Counted from the stretch's first letter, positions 7,648 to 18,172 are shown. The stretch: 64,000 nucleotides of DNA from Paraflavitalea sp. CAU 1676 (GCF_029223285.1 NZ_JARHUJ010000011.1:62001-126000); one strand, 5' to 3'. Program-made: numbers and translations. The notes: generated by a model from the sequence alone, not told the origin.

Positions 7648-8778
7648 ATGAGTCAACAACCCACCAGATTTCTTTCCCTCGACATATTCCGGGGCATCAC
7701 CGTATGCTTTATGATCATCGTTAACTCGGCCGGTTGGGGAGCCAATCCCTACGCACCATTGGAACACGCCGCCTGGTTTGGCTTTACACCCACCGATCTC
7801 GTATTCCCCTCTTTTCTCTTCGCCGTAGGCAATGCACTCAGCTTCTCCAAACAAAAATATACCAGCCAGGCAAGCTTTCTGCTAAAGGTCTTTAAGAGAA
7901 CACTACTCATCTTTCTGCTGGGTTACCTGATGTACTGGTTCCCGTTTGTGCATACTACGGCAGAGGGCGCATGGGCCATCAACCCGCTGGGTAAAACCCG
8001 TATCCTGGGCGTTCTGCAACGCATTGCGCTCTGCTATTGCATAGGCGCCCTGCTGGTCCATTACCTTTCGGTAAAATGGCTGTGGATAGTCTCAGGCGTG
8101 CTGCTGCTCGGGTATTGGGGTACACTCTACCTGTTTGGGGATGCCGGTGAGGAGTTATCCATGCTGTACAATGCAGGTACCAAACTAGATGTACTCATGT
8201 TGGGCAGCGATCACCTGTATCGCCAGGGCGGTGGTCCTGTCGCTTTCGACCCCGAAGGGATCCTCAGCACTTTACCCGCTGTGGTGAATGTGATTGCCGG
8301 ATACCTCGCAGGTATTTTCATTCAACAAAAGGGGAAAACATTCGAGACCATCGCCCGGCTACTGATGGCAGCTTCCCTGCTGCTTTTTACTGCCTGGTTC
8401 TGGGACTTATTCTTTCCTATTGGCAAGAAACTATGGACCAGCTCTTTTGTGCTACTCACCGTAGGGCTCGACCTCGCCATCCTGGCTTTGCTGATCTATG
8501 CAGTAGAAATGAAACATTGGACCAAAGGCAAAAACTTCTTTCTGGTGTTTGGCCAAAACACCTTGTTCATATACCTGTTGTCCGAAATATTGTTTGTTAC
8601 GTTTACTTTGATCGACGTACATCCCAAAGTGAGCTTTTATCAATGGGTGAACCAGGTCCTCTACCAAAAGCTCTTCCCAGGCCCTTTTGGAAGCATGCTG
8701 TTCGCCGTCTCTTTTATGCTGCTTTGCTGGCTCGCAGGATACTGGCTGCACCGGAAAAAGATCCATATCAAAATTTAA
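7648..8778 (+). CDS. Heparan-alpha-glucosaminide acetyltransferase-like membrane protein (DUF5009/YeiB type)
   Basis: The 376-residue product has about ten membrane helices. It opens with RFLSLDIFRGITV, the family signature, followed by the HAAWFGFTPTDLVFPSFLF segment; the histidine here corresponds to the acetyl-accepting histidine in the lysosomal HGSNAT enzyme. A later LQRIALCYCIGAL segment is also typical. The protein probably moves acetyl groups from cytoplasmic acetyl-CoA across the inner membrane to an amino sugar or another periplasmic acceptor. It shares a 108-base divergent region with the Gfo/Idh gene. An oxidoreductase plus an acetyltransferase next to each other could both serve amino-sugar chemistry, but the pairing is only positional. 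Confidence 0.88.
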   Translation: MSQQPTRFLSLDIFRGITVCFMIIVNSAGWGANPYAPLEHAAWFGFTPTDLVFPSFLFAVGNALSFSKQKYTSQASFLLKVFKRTLLIFLLGYLMYWFPFVHTTAEGAWAINPLGKTRILGVLQRIALCYCIGALLVHYLSVKWLWIVSGVLLLGYWGTLYLFGDAGEELSMLYNAGTKLDVLMLGSDHLYRQGGGPVAFDPEGILSTLPAVVNVIAGYLAGIFIQQKGKTFETIARLLMAASLLLFTAWFWDLFFPIGKKLWTSSFVLLTVGLDLAILALLIYAVEMKHWTKGKNFFLVFGQNTLFIYLLSEILFVTFTLIDVHPKVSFYQWVNQVLYQKLFPGPFGSMLFAVSFMLLCWLAGYWLHRKKIHIKI

Positions 8779-8813
8779 CGTTGCAGCATCCACGGTTGTA
8801 CAGGCAAGGCTCT

Positions 8814-10538
8814 TTAATTAGATTTAATCCAGCGGATCGCTGCTTCGAGCAGTTCATCCCGGTTTTCCTGAAGACCCCTGATCGTAGGCTTTACCATAAC
8901 ATCCGGTTGAAGGCCTACCCGCTGTGTTTCTTTTCCATCGGGGTAATAGACCCCTAATCCGGATATATACGTATAAATATTCCCGGGCAATACAATGAGC
9001 GCAACATTGCCATCGGCCCCTGCTGTTGATGTGCCCATGAGTATAGCGCCGGGCGAGCGGCGGAACATCATCGCCTGAAATTCTGTGGAGCTCTGCGTTT
9101 CTTCGTTGACCAATATCACAATTTTGGGAGGAATGGGATCATTAGTTCCGGTGGCACCCATATTGGTGGGCCTGGAATACTGGAAGCGACCCGGCATGGC
9201 GGGATCGGCCGACGAAAACTTTACAAAAGCAGGTACTTCTCTCAATATGCTATGGCCAATAATATCGCCCGCAGAAAGCCCCTTGGGATACTGCCGGTTG
9301 TCGATGACCAGCCCCTTTACACTACTCACCAATTTACGCAGCGAAATACTATCCTTTCTTTGAAAGTTGCCCAAATTGATATAACCAATGCCATCACCTA
9401 CGAGACAAATAGTTGAATCTCTTTCCAGCGCAAAAGTTCCTGGCTTTATTTTCCTGGCCGTTTTCGAAAGAGCATATTGCACCGTTCGCTTCTCTGATTG
9501 CCCTCCACGACTGATCACCCACTCGTTGGTCTCCTGCCGGCTACGAACCAATGAGTAGCGCAACAGGTTTAAATAACTGGCTTCGTTGGAGGCCGATATA
9601 AAAGGGCGTTTATCCTTTACAAGCCGGGCAACCGTCACCCCATTGATCGATTCAATAATGTCTCCCCGTTGCACCTTCGATCGCTGCGCCAGTGTATCAT
9701 TCAGTATATCAATAACGACGGCCTTCCCTTCAATAAACTTTATCCAGCAAGGCATCACATAATTACCCAGGTTTTCCGATATCACCCTTGATTGCACCAC
9801 TGCATGGCTATCGTGAATGGAGGCGATCAACGCCTGCATTACCGCAACGTATTCTCCGGCATCGGCGGCAGCTACTACCCGTGGAATAAATGTTTCAAGC
9901 ACCTTCTCCCATTTCACTGGTAATTCATATTTATAAGGATACCAGTATTCGATCATATTCCAGTACCTGAACAGTGCCAGCAGCCTGTATTCAACCGGAG
10001 GATACGTCATCGAGGCATAACTGTTCTCGTGCTCGAACAAGGCAACATGGATATCGTCCTCGGACATGAAGCGCACATAATGCTGATTGCCCCGCGTTCT
10101 GTTTACGCGAATAGCGGCGATCTTATTGCTGAGCCCTTTAGACATACCTGCTTTACGGATCCAGGCAGTATCCGGCGCTAACGCTGCCTTCAATGCCCTG
10201 TCGTCACAACCGCTATCGCAGGCGGGCACATCCCCCAGGCTGTTGATCCAGGCCAGCAAAGTATCACACGCCTGCTGCTTACCCTTTGTACCCAGGTAGG
10301 CAGGCATCAATCCGACCAACTGCTTATCCCAATCATACTTCCCTTTCGTGATGGTAGGATGGTGATATTTAAGGAATCCCCATACTCTCCCCAGGAGGTA
10401 AAGTTGATCGACTTTCGTTTTGCCCAACGGCAGGGCCAAATTAACGGAGGAGCTGTCGGCAGCAACTGTAGTGCCGGCTTGCTGTGCAGCAGCCTGAAAG
10501 GTCAATAAGACCAGGATAATAGCCATTAAACGAGTCAT
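8814..10538 (-). CDS. Secreted S41-family (C-terminal processing-type) peptidase
   Basis: The 574-residue product has a signal peptide (MTRLMAIILVLLTFQAAAQ). An N-terminal helical region is followed by a PDZ-like segment (about residues 270-330: VQRGDIIESINGV). The peptidase core comes next, with GIGYINLGNFQRKD, IVILVNEETQSSTEFQ (nucleophile serine in the SS-T/A-E position) and GTSTAGADGN (where the general-base lysine of classical CtpA is not obvious). Members are tail-specific or tricorn-like proteases of the periplasm. It converges with the acetyltransferase-like gene, 35 bases apart. The lack of a clear catalytic lysine leaves open a Ser-His type mechanism or a non-peptidase role. Confidence 0.85.
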   Translation of the reverse strand: MTRLMAIILVLLTFQAAAQQAGTTVAADSSSVNLALPLGKTKVDQLYLLGRVWGFLKYHHPTITKGKYDWDKQLVGLMPAYLGTKGKQQACDTLLAWINSLGDVPACDSGCDDRALKAALAPDTAWIRKAGMSKGLSNKIAAIRVNRTRGNQHYVRFMSEDDIHVALFEHENSYASMTYPPVEYRLLALFRYWNMIEYWYPYKYELPVKWEKVLETFIPRVVAAADAGEYVAVMQALIASIHDSHAVVQSRVISENLGNYVMPCWIKFIEGKAVVIDILNDTLAQRSKVQRGDIIESINGVTVARLVKDKRPFISASNEASYLNLLRYSLVRSRQETNEWVISRGGQSEKRTVQYALSKTARKIKPGTFALERDSTICLVGDGIGYINLGNFQRKDSISLRKLVSSVKGLVIDNRQYPKGLSAGDIIGHSILREVPAFVKFSSADPAMPGRFQYSRPTNMGATGTNDPIPPKIVILVNEETQSSTEFQAMMFRRSPGAILMGTSTAGADGNVALIVLPGNIYTYISGLGVYYPDGKETQRVGLQPDVMVKPTIRGLQENRDELLEAAIRWIKSN

Positions 10539-10813
10539 GACAGGTAGATTAGGTGATGGAATGATCTTGCTACTTCAAACTTATACCTGCAGGCACGAGC
10601 AGGGAAAAAAGTTATACGAAGCAGCATTTAAGCGATACGAAACGGCTTAAACCAGCATCCCCACCTGCGTTACAGACCCCCTGACACCTGTTAAAAAAAA
10701 TCTAAAGTGCCCGGAACCGTTATGCGTACCGCAGGAATTCTCCCACATTGCATGGCCAATCCTACCCTTTTCTCCAGTTCAGGAGCCTTTATTGTTTCAA
10801 TCTAATCATAGCT

Positions 10814-13165
10814 ATGCTACAAAACTACCTGACCATCGCCTGGCGCAATTTGCTCAGGCACAAAAGCTTTTCTCTCATCAACATTATTGGTTTAGCCTCC
10901 GGATTGGCTGCCTGTATCCTGATCTTTCTCTATGTTCAGTTTGAGTTGAATTACGACCAGCATCATGAGAAAGTCAATCGCATTGCGCGCATCGTTACCA
11001 CCCTGCACGCACCGGGATCGGATATGGAGTTTGGCCCGGCACCCTACCCGCTGGCAGATGCCCTGAAGCATGACTTTCCGGAGATCGAGGAAGCCGTTAG
11101 AATGGAGCAGGAACCTTCTGTCATCAAATACCAGAACAGGATATTCAGCGAACCGGCCTTCTACAACGCAGACCCTGCTATCTTTTCAGTCTTCTCTTAT
11201 TCCTTTTTGGCTGGCGCTCCTGGCAATGCACTCTCCCTACCCAACAGCGTAGTACTCACCGAAACAACCGCCCGCAAATACTTTAGGAGTGCCTCCGCAG
11301 CTTTTGGCCAAACATTCATTTGCAATAATGTGCCGGTAAATATAACCGGGGTTATTGCTGATCCTCCCGGTAATTCTGATATCGCAGTAACCGGATTTAT
11401 ATCCATCGATTTCACGAAGAAGAAACAGTGGATGGAAGATTTCACGGTCTATACATTCGCCCTGTTCAGGCAGCCAACCGATCTGCGTCGCTTTGAAAAA
11501 AAGATGAAACCGGTGGCCGATAAATATTGTCAGGCCGAGCTAGACAACAGCGGCGATAAAGGATACTCTGTGAGCTTTCAGGTGGAGGCTTTAAAAGATG
11601 TACACTTCAGTACCGGAAAGCTGGTCGATACGCCCAAAGGCAACCGTCAGTTCAATTATATGTTCTCTCTGCTGGCGGCCTTTATTCTCCTCATTGCATT
11701 GCTGAACTATATCAATCTATCAACAGCCAAGGCTACAGACCGCGCCAAAGAAGTAGGCGTTCGAAAGGTAAATGGCGCGAGACCGGCACAACTGATCCGC
11801 CAGTTCCTGCTGGAATCCTTCCTGCTGATATTCATCGCCTGGGTACTGGCACTGGGAATAGTGTTGTTGGCCTTGCCCTATATCAACAACCTGCTCGAGG
11901 TTCAATTACACATGAATTGGGCCGGCAATGCCTTGTTCCTTTCCTCCATATTCCTTCTAACTGTCTTACTGGCCGGCCTGTATCCTGCGTTGATACAATC
12001 AAGGTTCAATCCCATTATCACATTGAAAGGGAAATGGCGGCATGGCCTGCAGGGCATTACACTAAGGAAGGTATTGACAACAGCGCAGTTTGTGATCACC
12101 GCCGCCCTCATCACCGGCACCGTCGTGATCTACAGCCAACTGCAGTTCATTACCCAAACCGATCCCGGTTATGTGAAAGATCAGATAGCTGAAATCGATA
12201 TACCCATGGATTCCGCATCACAGGCCGACCTGCCCGCTTTTGCAGAAGCCTTGCGACAACAGTCTGTCGTAAAGAATATTTCAGTTGGCAGTGGTATGCG
12301 TAAGGAAGGATTGTCTATTGCCACTACTTTCATCGGTACAGGCAGCAACAGGCGTGAGCTGATGTGCAATTACTTTTTTATAGATAAGAAGTTTCTTCCA
12401 TTGCTGCAAATACCGGTAAAGGCTGGCAGGAATTTATCAGACAGCCTCGCGCTGGACAAAAAAACAGCCTTCCTGGTCAATGAAGCATTTGTTACGAAGA
12501 TGGGCTGGACAAATGGCCTGGGCCAGGCGCTGGAAGGATTTGGTAAAAAGGGGACCATCGTGGGAGTTGTAAGAAACTTTTATTACAAATCCATGCACAA
12601 TGTGGTAGAACCATTGATCATGGTGTATAAAGATGATTTTATCCAGACAGTCATCCTGAAGATCCATCCAAAGGACATGCCCATAGTGGCCGACATCTGG
12701 AAAAAGTATTATCCGGCCGATCCGATCGAATACAGTTTTGCGGACGAAAATTACCAGTACCAATATGCTAAAGACAAGCTGACGATGAAATTGTTTACGT
12801 TCTTTACCATCCTCGCGATCATCATCTCCTGCCTGGGCCTCTATGGACTGGTGTCGTTGGTGACCCTTCAACGGAATAAAGAAATCGGAATACGTAAGGT
12901 ATTGGGCGCCTCTGTTCAGCAGTTGGTGTCCCTGCTCACCAAAGATTTCGTAAAGCTCATCCTGCTGGCATCACTCATTGCCCTGCCAACTGCTGGCGCA
13001 CTCATGTACCAATGGCTTTTAAACTACGCTTATCACATATCACTAACCTGGTGGATGTTCCTGGTGCCGCTGGTTGCCGTGTTGTTCATTGCACTGGCCG
13101 TCATTGGGCAGCAGGTGATGAGAGCAGCTTTAGCCAACCCGGTGATCGCCTTGCGGAATGAGTGA
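10814..13165 (+). CDS. MacB/FtsX-type ABC transporter permease
   Basis: Start at the ATG at 10814 (MLQNYLTIAWRNLLRHKSF), giving 783 residues; the upstream 22 in-frame codons are non-coding in character. The NYLTIAWRNLLRHKSFSLIN opening is the standard N-terminus of Bacteroidota FtsX-like permeases. The order is: helix 1, a periplasmic MacB core domain, three helices with the first FtsX domain (TDRAKEVGVRKVNGA), a second periplasmic domain, and a second FtsX domain with RNKEIGIRKVLGASV. Such two-domain permeases pair with a separately encoded LolD/MacB-type ATPase, absent here, and export peptides, lipids or antimicrobials or transmit mechanical force. It converges tail to tail with the GH51 gene with two bases between stops. 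Confidence 0.92.
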   Translation: MLQNYLTIAWRNLLRHKSFSLINIIGLASGLAACILIFLYVQFELNYDQHHEKVNRIARIVTTLHAPGSDMEFGPAPYPLADALKHDFPEIEEAVRMEQEPSVIKYQNRIFSEPAFYNADPAIFSVFSYSFLAGAPGNALSLPNSVVLTETTARKYFRSASAAFGQTFICNNVPVNITGVIADPPGNSDIAVTGFISIDFTKKKQWMEDFTVYTFALFRQPTDLRRFEKKMKPVADKYCQAELDNSGDKGYSVSFQVEALKDVHFSTGKLVDTPKGNRQFNYMFSLLAAFILLIALLNYINLSTAKATDRAKEVGVRKVNGARPAQLIRQFLLESFLLIFIAWVLALGIVLLALPYINNLLEVQLHMNWAGNALFLSSIFLLTVLLAGLYPALIQSRFNPIITLKGKWRHGLQGITLRKVLTTAQFVITAALITGTVVIYSQLQFITQTDPGYVKDQIAEIDIPMDSASQADLPAFAEALRQQSVVKNISVGSGMRKEGLSIATTFIGTGSNRRELMCNYFFIDKKFLPLLQIPVKAGRNLSDSLALDKKTAFLVNEAFVTKMGWTNGLGQALEGFGKKGTIVGVVRNFYYKSMHNVVEPLIMVYKDDFIQTVILKIHPKDMPIVADIWKKYYPADPIEYSFADENYQYQYAKDKLTMKLFTFFTILAIIISCLGLYGLVSLVTLQRNKEIGIRKVLGASVQQLVSLLTKDFVKLILLASLIALPTAGALMYQWLLNYAYHISLTWWMFLVPLVAVLFIALAVIGQQVMRAALANPVIALRNE

Positions 13166-13167
13166 TC

Positions 13168-15747
13168 TTATTGCATAGCCTGTTTCTTCCAGGAAGCATC
13201 TTTGATGCGCAATATGGAAATAGAAAAGGGCTTAAAAGTGGTTGTAAAACTTGGCTGTATCCCGGTGAGTGTAGTGCTTACCGGGATATATTTTTGAGGT
13301 TGCGCGAGCGAATTCTCAGCTTCTGCCGATTCAGCTTGTAGCGTGATGAGACTTCCGGTGGTGCCTACCGCTGCCATCCCTGCCAGATCGATGGTTGTGG
13401 TATAGGGCGTATCTGAACCATTGACCACCTTTACAATGATCTCACCCGTTTGCAGGTCTCGCCCGGCAATGCTAAAGAACTTATTGGGGTCACGGTAGCT
13501 AATCAGTTGTTGGCCATCTAGGTAAACCTGTACCTGGTCTACGCCCACTTCAATGGTAATATCATACCAGCGACCAGTTTGTATGGGCGCAGGTAACTTT
13601 TTCTGGGGCATCATATTGGCAACGGAAAAACTGTCGGACACCAATTCTATTACACTGTTGAGGTTAACGTAGGATCCAATATGCACACGCATATGGCTTG
13701 CGCCATCTTTCACAGCAAATGGAATGATAAAGGCATTCGTACCACCCGTCTTGCGCGCTTTCAATGTAAGCGTATAGGTATCGAATTGATGATCGGCCAG
13801 CAAATTGAGCCGTTGTGCTCCCTGCACCGTTTGCGCCAGCGCACTATCTTTCACAACCCAGGTTCCCCTGATGGTTTGCCATTCCTGCGGGCGGTTGATA
13901 AAGTCGCTTTTATAGATCGTTTTCCCTCCCTTAACGACTTCGATATCGCGGTACTCCGTTTGCGTATCCCAGGTGGCAAGGCCAATACCACCGGTAAATT
14001 GAGGCGAAGGCTTAACAGGGTCAGCCACATTCACCTTGGTTTGCAGATTTTGACCAGCCCGGTGATCGTTGAACATTTTGATCGCGTAATACGAAATGCG
14101 GCCAAAACTGCGGTCCGCATCGAAGTTGATCAGGTTAACGGGCCAATGCCTGGTATTTACGTTCTCAAAAAGTGGTGCATAACTTGACATTTTTACCAGG
14201 TCGCCATTGCGCTCCATGCCCATAATGTATACGGCATCGTTCAAAGCAGCCAGCATATTGCCGCTACCGACACCCGCATTGGTGGCATATTCACCTACGT
14301 ATACATCCCAATCGCCGCGCTTGTATTTATCGAAGTGATCGTAGTTGTTCATAGCCCAGTAGGCCGATTTGTACGCATGTTCATCTGCCATATCCACATG
14401 CTGCATACTATCGAGCGTACGCTTGTTGATATCGCCGATCCCCATGCTGGCCATGAGGGTAAGCTGAGGATATTTCTTTTTGATGGCGTCATAGAACACA
14501 TTGTACCGCTTTGCGTACCGGGGACCATGTTGCTCGTTGCCTATTTCCACATACTTCAGTGGAAAGGGCTTGGGGTGCCCGTAGGCCGCCCGCAGCTTTC
14601 CATATTTGGTGGTTACCGGACCTATCGCATATTCGATCGCATCGAGGACATCATCCACCACCGGCTGGAGCGAATCGTCGGGAATAAAAGTGCCGCTGCG
14701 GTACTCGCAGGATACACCTGCATTGAAGACATACAACGCATCGGCGCCGAGGTCTTCACAAAACTGAAGGTATTCGTGGTAGCCGAAACCATCACTCGAC
14801 CAGTAACCCCACACACTATACGTGCCCGGTCGTTTTTCGATGGGCCCCAGGGTGCGTTTCCAATTGGCAGCACTTTCTATATTGATACCTTCTACAAAGC
14901 AACCTCCGGGCCAACGAACGAATGCAGGCTTAAGATCGGCCAGGTATCGTGCCAGGTCGCGACGCATTCCGTTGGGCCGGTTCTTAAATGTCTGTTGCGG
15001 AAATAGGGAAACAAAATCAAGCCATACCGTGCCGGTGCTGCCAAAGCTGATCACCAGCCTGGCTTTGCCATCAGTAGCCGACGGACTCAACACACAGTTG
15101 TATTTCTTCCAGGTAGAGCCTTTAATATTCGTGAAAGCATGTTGAGCAAGGACACTTCCAGTAGCCGATTGCAGAGAAACCGTCATTTTGCCCCCGTATT
15201 TATTATCACTGCGGGCATAGAAGGAAAGAATATATTTTTCTCCCAGGTTCGCCTTGATCCCCCAGAAGCCTTCGTTCACCAGGTTGTTCTTACCACCTGC
15301 ATCCAACGCCCCGATATCCACCTGCAGCGAATTGGGTGTAGCTTCGTTAAGCGGATTAGCCTGCGTTAGTTGGATCTTAACATTGGCTGCAGGCCCTGTT
15401 TCGAGCGACCAGGCCGGCCATTGACTCGTAAGCGGCCATTCCATCTGCCAATCGCTCACCCTTGGCTGCATCATGAAATGCGGTTTGCGGGCAGGTATCA
15501 GCCAGCCATCCTTCAATTCCGTACCAGGAGGCAGCCTGCTTTCTTCAAACCCCCGGTTCTGGATCAATTCGCCATACAATCCGCCTTCACCCCCATGACT
15601 GATCTCTTCGAAAAAAATACCGTGCAGGGTGGATGCAATGGAACTGCCGGGTTTGGCAGCATCGATGGTAATGGTTGCCTGGCGCTGTCCGAACACAGTG
15701 TTCGAGAGCAAGGCGCAAGCTAGCAGCGCAGTAAGCTTGGTGTGCAT
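13168..15747 (-). CDS. GH51 alpha-L-arabinofuranosidase with extra beta-sandwich domains
   Basis: The product has 859 residues from the ATG at 15747 (MHTKLTALLACALL signal, cleaved after VFG). The N-terminal strand-loop HGIFFEEISHGGEGGLYGEL is the GH51 signature. A carbohydrate-binding-type beta-sandwich (about residues 120-255) follows, then the TIM barrel with acid/base Glu in EIGNEQ (about residue 405) and nucleophile Glu in VGEYATN (about residue 486). A laminin-G/concanavalin-like insertion (about 620-730, RWYDITIEVGVDQVQVYLDG) precedes the C-terminal domain of the family. It removes terminal alpha-L-arabinofuranose from arabinan, arabinoxylan or arabinogalactan. It is co-transcribed behind the GH127 gene, 19 bases apart. 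No SusC/SusD partner adjoins, so import of the freed sugars relies on other loci. Confidence 0.95.
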   Translation of the reverse strand: MHTKLTALLACALLSNTVFGQRQATITIDAAKPGSSIASTLHGIFFEEISHGGEGGLYGELIQNRGFEESRLPPGTELKDGWLIPARKPHFMMQPRVSDWQMEWPLTSQWPAWSLETGPAANVKIQLTQANPLNEATPNSLQVDIGALDAGGKNNLVNEGFWGIKANLGEKYILSFYARSDNKYGGKMTVSLQSATGSVLAQHAFTNIKGSTWKKYNCVLSPSATDGKARLVISFGSTGTVWLDFVSLFPQQTFKNRPNGMRRDLARYLADLKPAFVRWPGGCFVEGINIESAANWKRTLGPIEKRPGTYSVWGYWSSDGFGYHEYLQFCEDLGADALYVFNAGVSCEYRSGTFIPDDSLQPVVDDVLDAIEYAIGPVTTKYGKLRAAYGHPKPFPLKYVEIGNEQHGPRYAKRYNVFYDAIKKKYPQLTLMASMGIGDINKRTLDSMQHVDMADEHAYKSAYWAMNNYDHFDKYKRGDWDVYVGEYATNAGVGSGNMLAALNDAVYIMGMERNGDLVKMSSYAPLFENVNTRHWPVNLINFDADRSFGRISYYAIKMFNDHRAGQNLQTKVNVADPVKPSPQFTGGIGLATWDTQTEYRDIEVVKGGKTIYKSDFINRPQEWQTIRGTWVVKDSALAQTVQGAQRLNLLADHQFDTYTLTLKARKTGGTNAFIIPFAVKDGASHMRVHIGSYVNLNSVIELVSDSFSVANMMPQKKLPAPIQTGRWYDITIEVGVDQVQVYLDGQQLISYRDPNKFFSIAGRDLQTGEIIVKVVNGSDTPYTTTIDLAGMAAVGTTGSLITLQAESAEAENSLAQPQKYIPVSTTLTGIQPSFTTTFKPFSISILRIKDASWKKQAMQ

Positions 15748-15766
15748 GTGCAGGATTTGGTTGTTC

Positions 15767-18172
15767 TTATTTAACCATCCACTCGTGAATGCCGGTAGCA
15801 TGTTCTGCAGGCAATTGAATTTCCAGTTTGAGCGCCGTGGTCTTCACCGGCTCAAACTGTACCTGGTTGTATTTATCCTTGACAGTTTCATAATTGCCGA
15901 CTACTGTTACAGGAACCCAGTCGTCGCCCTTTTTAAAATACAATTTCCAGGACGCAGGTATGCGGCAACCACCCCAGGGGCCATCGTCGAACCAATAGAT
16001 CTTTGATTGAGATACCGTGTATTCCTGATCAAAATCGTATTGCACCCATTCGAGTGTATTCTTTTTAGGCCACCAGTGCAGGTAAGGAGCATTGTGGTCT
16101 TGTGAGCTTTCCGGATCGTACTGATCGTTGAGGGCTTTATACATTCTTGCATTGGCGATCGAAGCAGTAACCTTACTTTTTGAGGCAATGGTAGGCGCTG
16201 GCTTTGGTTTGGCGGCAGATGCCTCGTAGGGTATCCAAACCACCATATCGGAAGGTCCGCGGTTAGCCCAACTATAATACGGAATGGCTGTCACCGTTTG
16301 GTCGGATGTGATCAGTTGGTCGGAATTCAACTGCCTTTTGGTAGAGCTGCCCTTCATTTCAAGCACCGTTACCCCGTTAAGCAGGCCGGGCTTGTTGACT
16401 GCTGCAATGGCCGCAGATTTATCTACGACTATATTCTGTACCGCACTGTCTTTGTTGTCCGGTCCTTCAAGGCAATACACAATGGGCCCGCGTTGTAACG
16501 CGAAGCGGCTTTTATCATCTTTCACATCGGGTTTGGCGTAGATCTTCTGTACATCCATGGGCAAGGTGAATGCCACAGCATCACCTTTCTTCCAGGTACG
16601 GCTGATGACGGCATAGCCTTTCACCAGTTGATACTTTACCGGTTTGCCATTAAGGGTCATAACCAAAGGTTGTTGTTGTTTATTGGCAGCCTGATACAGT
16701 TCGCCGGGCACGATATCAGCCTGCGCCCAGCCGGGTATCCTCACCTGCAAAGCAAACGTGGTGTTCTTTTCCGGATTGACGATCAGCTTTACCTGTCCTT
16801 GCCAGGGATACTCGGTTTGTTGCACGAGCGAAACCTTTCCAGCAGGCAAGGTGATGCTGGCTGTTCCGCCGGCAAAAAGATTCACATACAGGTTATTCTT
16901 GTTCTGCGCATACATGTACCCTGGCATCGACGGCAGAAAACGAGTCATGTTAGAAATACAGCAGGCACAGCCAAACCAGGCACTCCGTTGGTGCTGCCCC
17001 ATCGAAGCCAGCGGGTTGGGATAGAAGAAACGATCGCCACTGATCGACACACCCGATAATACACCATTGTACAGTATACGTTCGAGCACATCGATGTACT
17101 TAGCGTCGCCATGCAACAGGAACATCCGGTTATTCCAATATACGTTGGCAATGGCTGCGCAGGTCTCGGCATAGGCCGACATATTGGGCAACTGATAGGG
17201 AGCGCCAAATGCTTCGCCATTGCCGGTAGCACCAATGCCACCTGTAATGTAGAGCTTTCTTTCTACCACATCGTTCCAGATGGCATCGATAGCGTGCAGA
17301 TAGGCTTCATTACCGGTAAGCGCTGCTATATCAGCCATGCCGGTATACATGTAAGTGGCACGAACGGCATGGCCAACAGCCTCCGTTTGATCGACCACTT
17401 TCTTGTTGGCCTGGCTGTACTCTGAACCTTTGGGGCCGCGGATATCTAAGAAGAACTTCGCCAGGTCGAGATACTCCTTTTTGCCCGTAACCCGGTACAA
17501 TTTAGCGAGGCCGATCTCTACTACCTGATGACCTGGGGCTTTTTCTTCTTTACCATATCCGAAGTCCTTTACAAGGAGATCGGCATTTTTGGTAGCAATG
17601 TTGAGCAGGTTCTTTTTACCGGTGGCCACATAATGCGCAACAGCCGCTTCGTACAGGTGGCCGGCATTGTACAATTCATGACTCAGGTCTTCTTCTTTTT
17701 CATATCGCTTGCTGCCGAGCCATTCATGTGGCTTCGCGGGTTTCATGGTGCGGAAAGTATAGAGGTAACCGTCTGCCTCCTGTGCGTCGGCAATGATCCG
17801 GATCAGCGTGTCCAGGTACAGCTCCAGCTTAGGATTCTTTTGTACCTGCAAGCCATAAGAAGCCCCTTCTATTACTTTATAGATATCGGTATCGTCGAAA
17901 GGATACTCGGTGTATTTGGTGGGCGGCATTTTGCCGGCTGCCATGAGGAAATTATCGATCCGTCCGGTACGCCTGCACTGGTCGAGCGTATAAGGGATCG
18001 TTACGTCAGCGTTGACCTGGATCTTGGGCGCCCAGAAATGATCGGTTAAATGAACATGGGTAAAATCAACAGGCTGAATGGGATAGTCGGAATGCTGCGC
18101 GGCAACCGGTAAAGCAGCTGCCAGCAAAGCAGCCTGCAATAATATGCTCTTACTCTTTTGTATTGACTTCAT
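15767..18172 (-). CDS. GH127 beta-L-arabinofuranosidase (DUF1680) with discoidin-like tail
   Basis: The product has 801 residues from the ATG at 18172 (MKSIQKSKSILLQAALL signal ending VAA; an ATG at 18178 adds two residues). It carries the full catalytic set of the HypBA1 family: the Glu of GATGNGEAF, the Glu-x-Cys of AYAETC (about 336/338) and the Cys-Cys of GCACCISN (about 404/405). Three cysteines and a glutamate hold zinc and one cysteine is the nucleophile. The last ~130 residues (YDFDQEYTVSQSKIYWFDD ... IHEWMV) form a discoidin/F5-8-type carbohydrate-binding domain. It hydrolyses beta-L-arabinofuranosyl links as in extensin-type plant glycoproteins. It is first of a two-gene unit with the GH51 gene, giving both anomeric specificities. 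Confidence 0.95.
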   Translation of the reverse strand: MKSIQKSKSILLQAALLAAALPVAAQHSDYPIQPVDFTHVHLTDHFWAPKIQVNADVTIPYTLDQCRRTGRIDNFLMAAGKMPPTKYTEYPFDDTDIYKVIEGASYGLQVQKNPKLELYLDTLIRIIADAQEADGYLYTFRTMKPAKPHEWLGSKRYEKEEDLSHELYNAGHLYEAAVAHYVATGKKNLLNIATKNADLLVKDFGYGKEEKAPGHQVVEIGLAKLYRVTGKKEYLDLAKFFLDIRGPKGSEYSQANKKVVDQTEAVGHAVRATYMYTGMADIAALTGNEAYLHAIDAIWNDVVERKLYITGGIGATGNGEAFGAPYQLPNMSAYAETCAAIANVYWNNRMFLLHGDAKYIDVLERILYNGVLSGVSISGDRFFYPNPLASMGQHQRSAWFGCACCISNMTRFLPSMPGYMYAQNKNNLYVNLFAGGTASITLPAGKVSLVQQTEYPWQGQVKLIVNPEKNTTFALQVRIPGWAQADIVPGELYQAANKQQQPLVMTLNGKPVKYQLVKGYAVISRTWKKGDAVAFTLPMDVQKIYAKPDVKDDKSRFALQRGPIVYCLEGPDNKDSAVQNIVVDKSAAIAAVNKPGLLNGVTVLEMKGSSTKRQLNSDQLITSDQTVTAIPYYSWANRGPSDMVVWIPYEASAAKPKPAPTIASKSKVTASIANARMYKALNDQYDPESSQDHNAPYLHWWPKKNTLEWVQYDFDQEYTVSQSKIYWFDDGPWGGCRIPASWKLYFKKGDDWVPVTVVGNYETVKDKYNQVQFEPVKTTALKLEIQLPAEHATGIHEWMVK

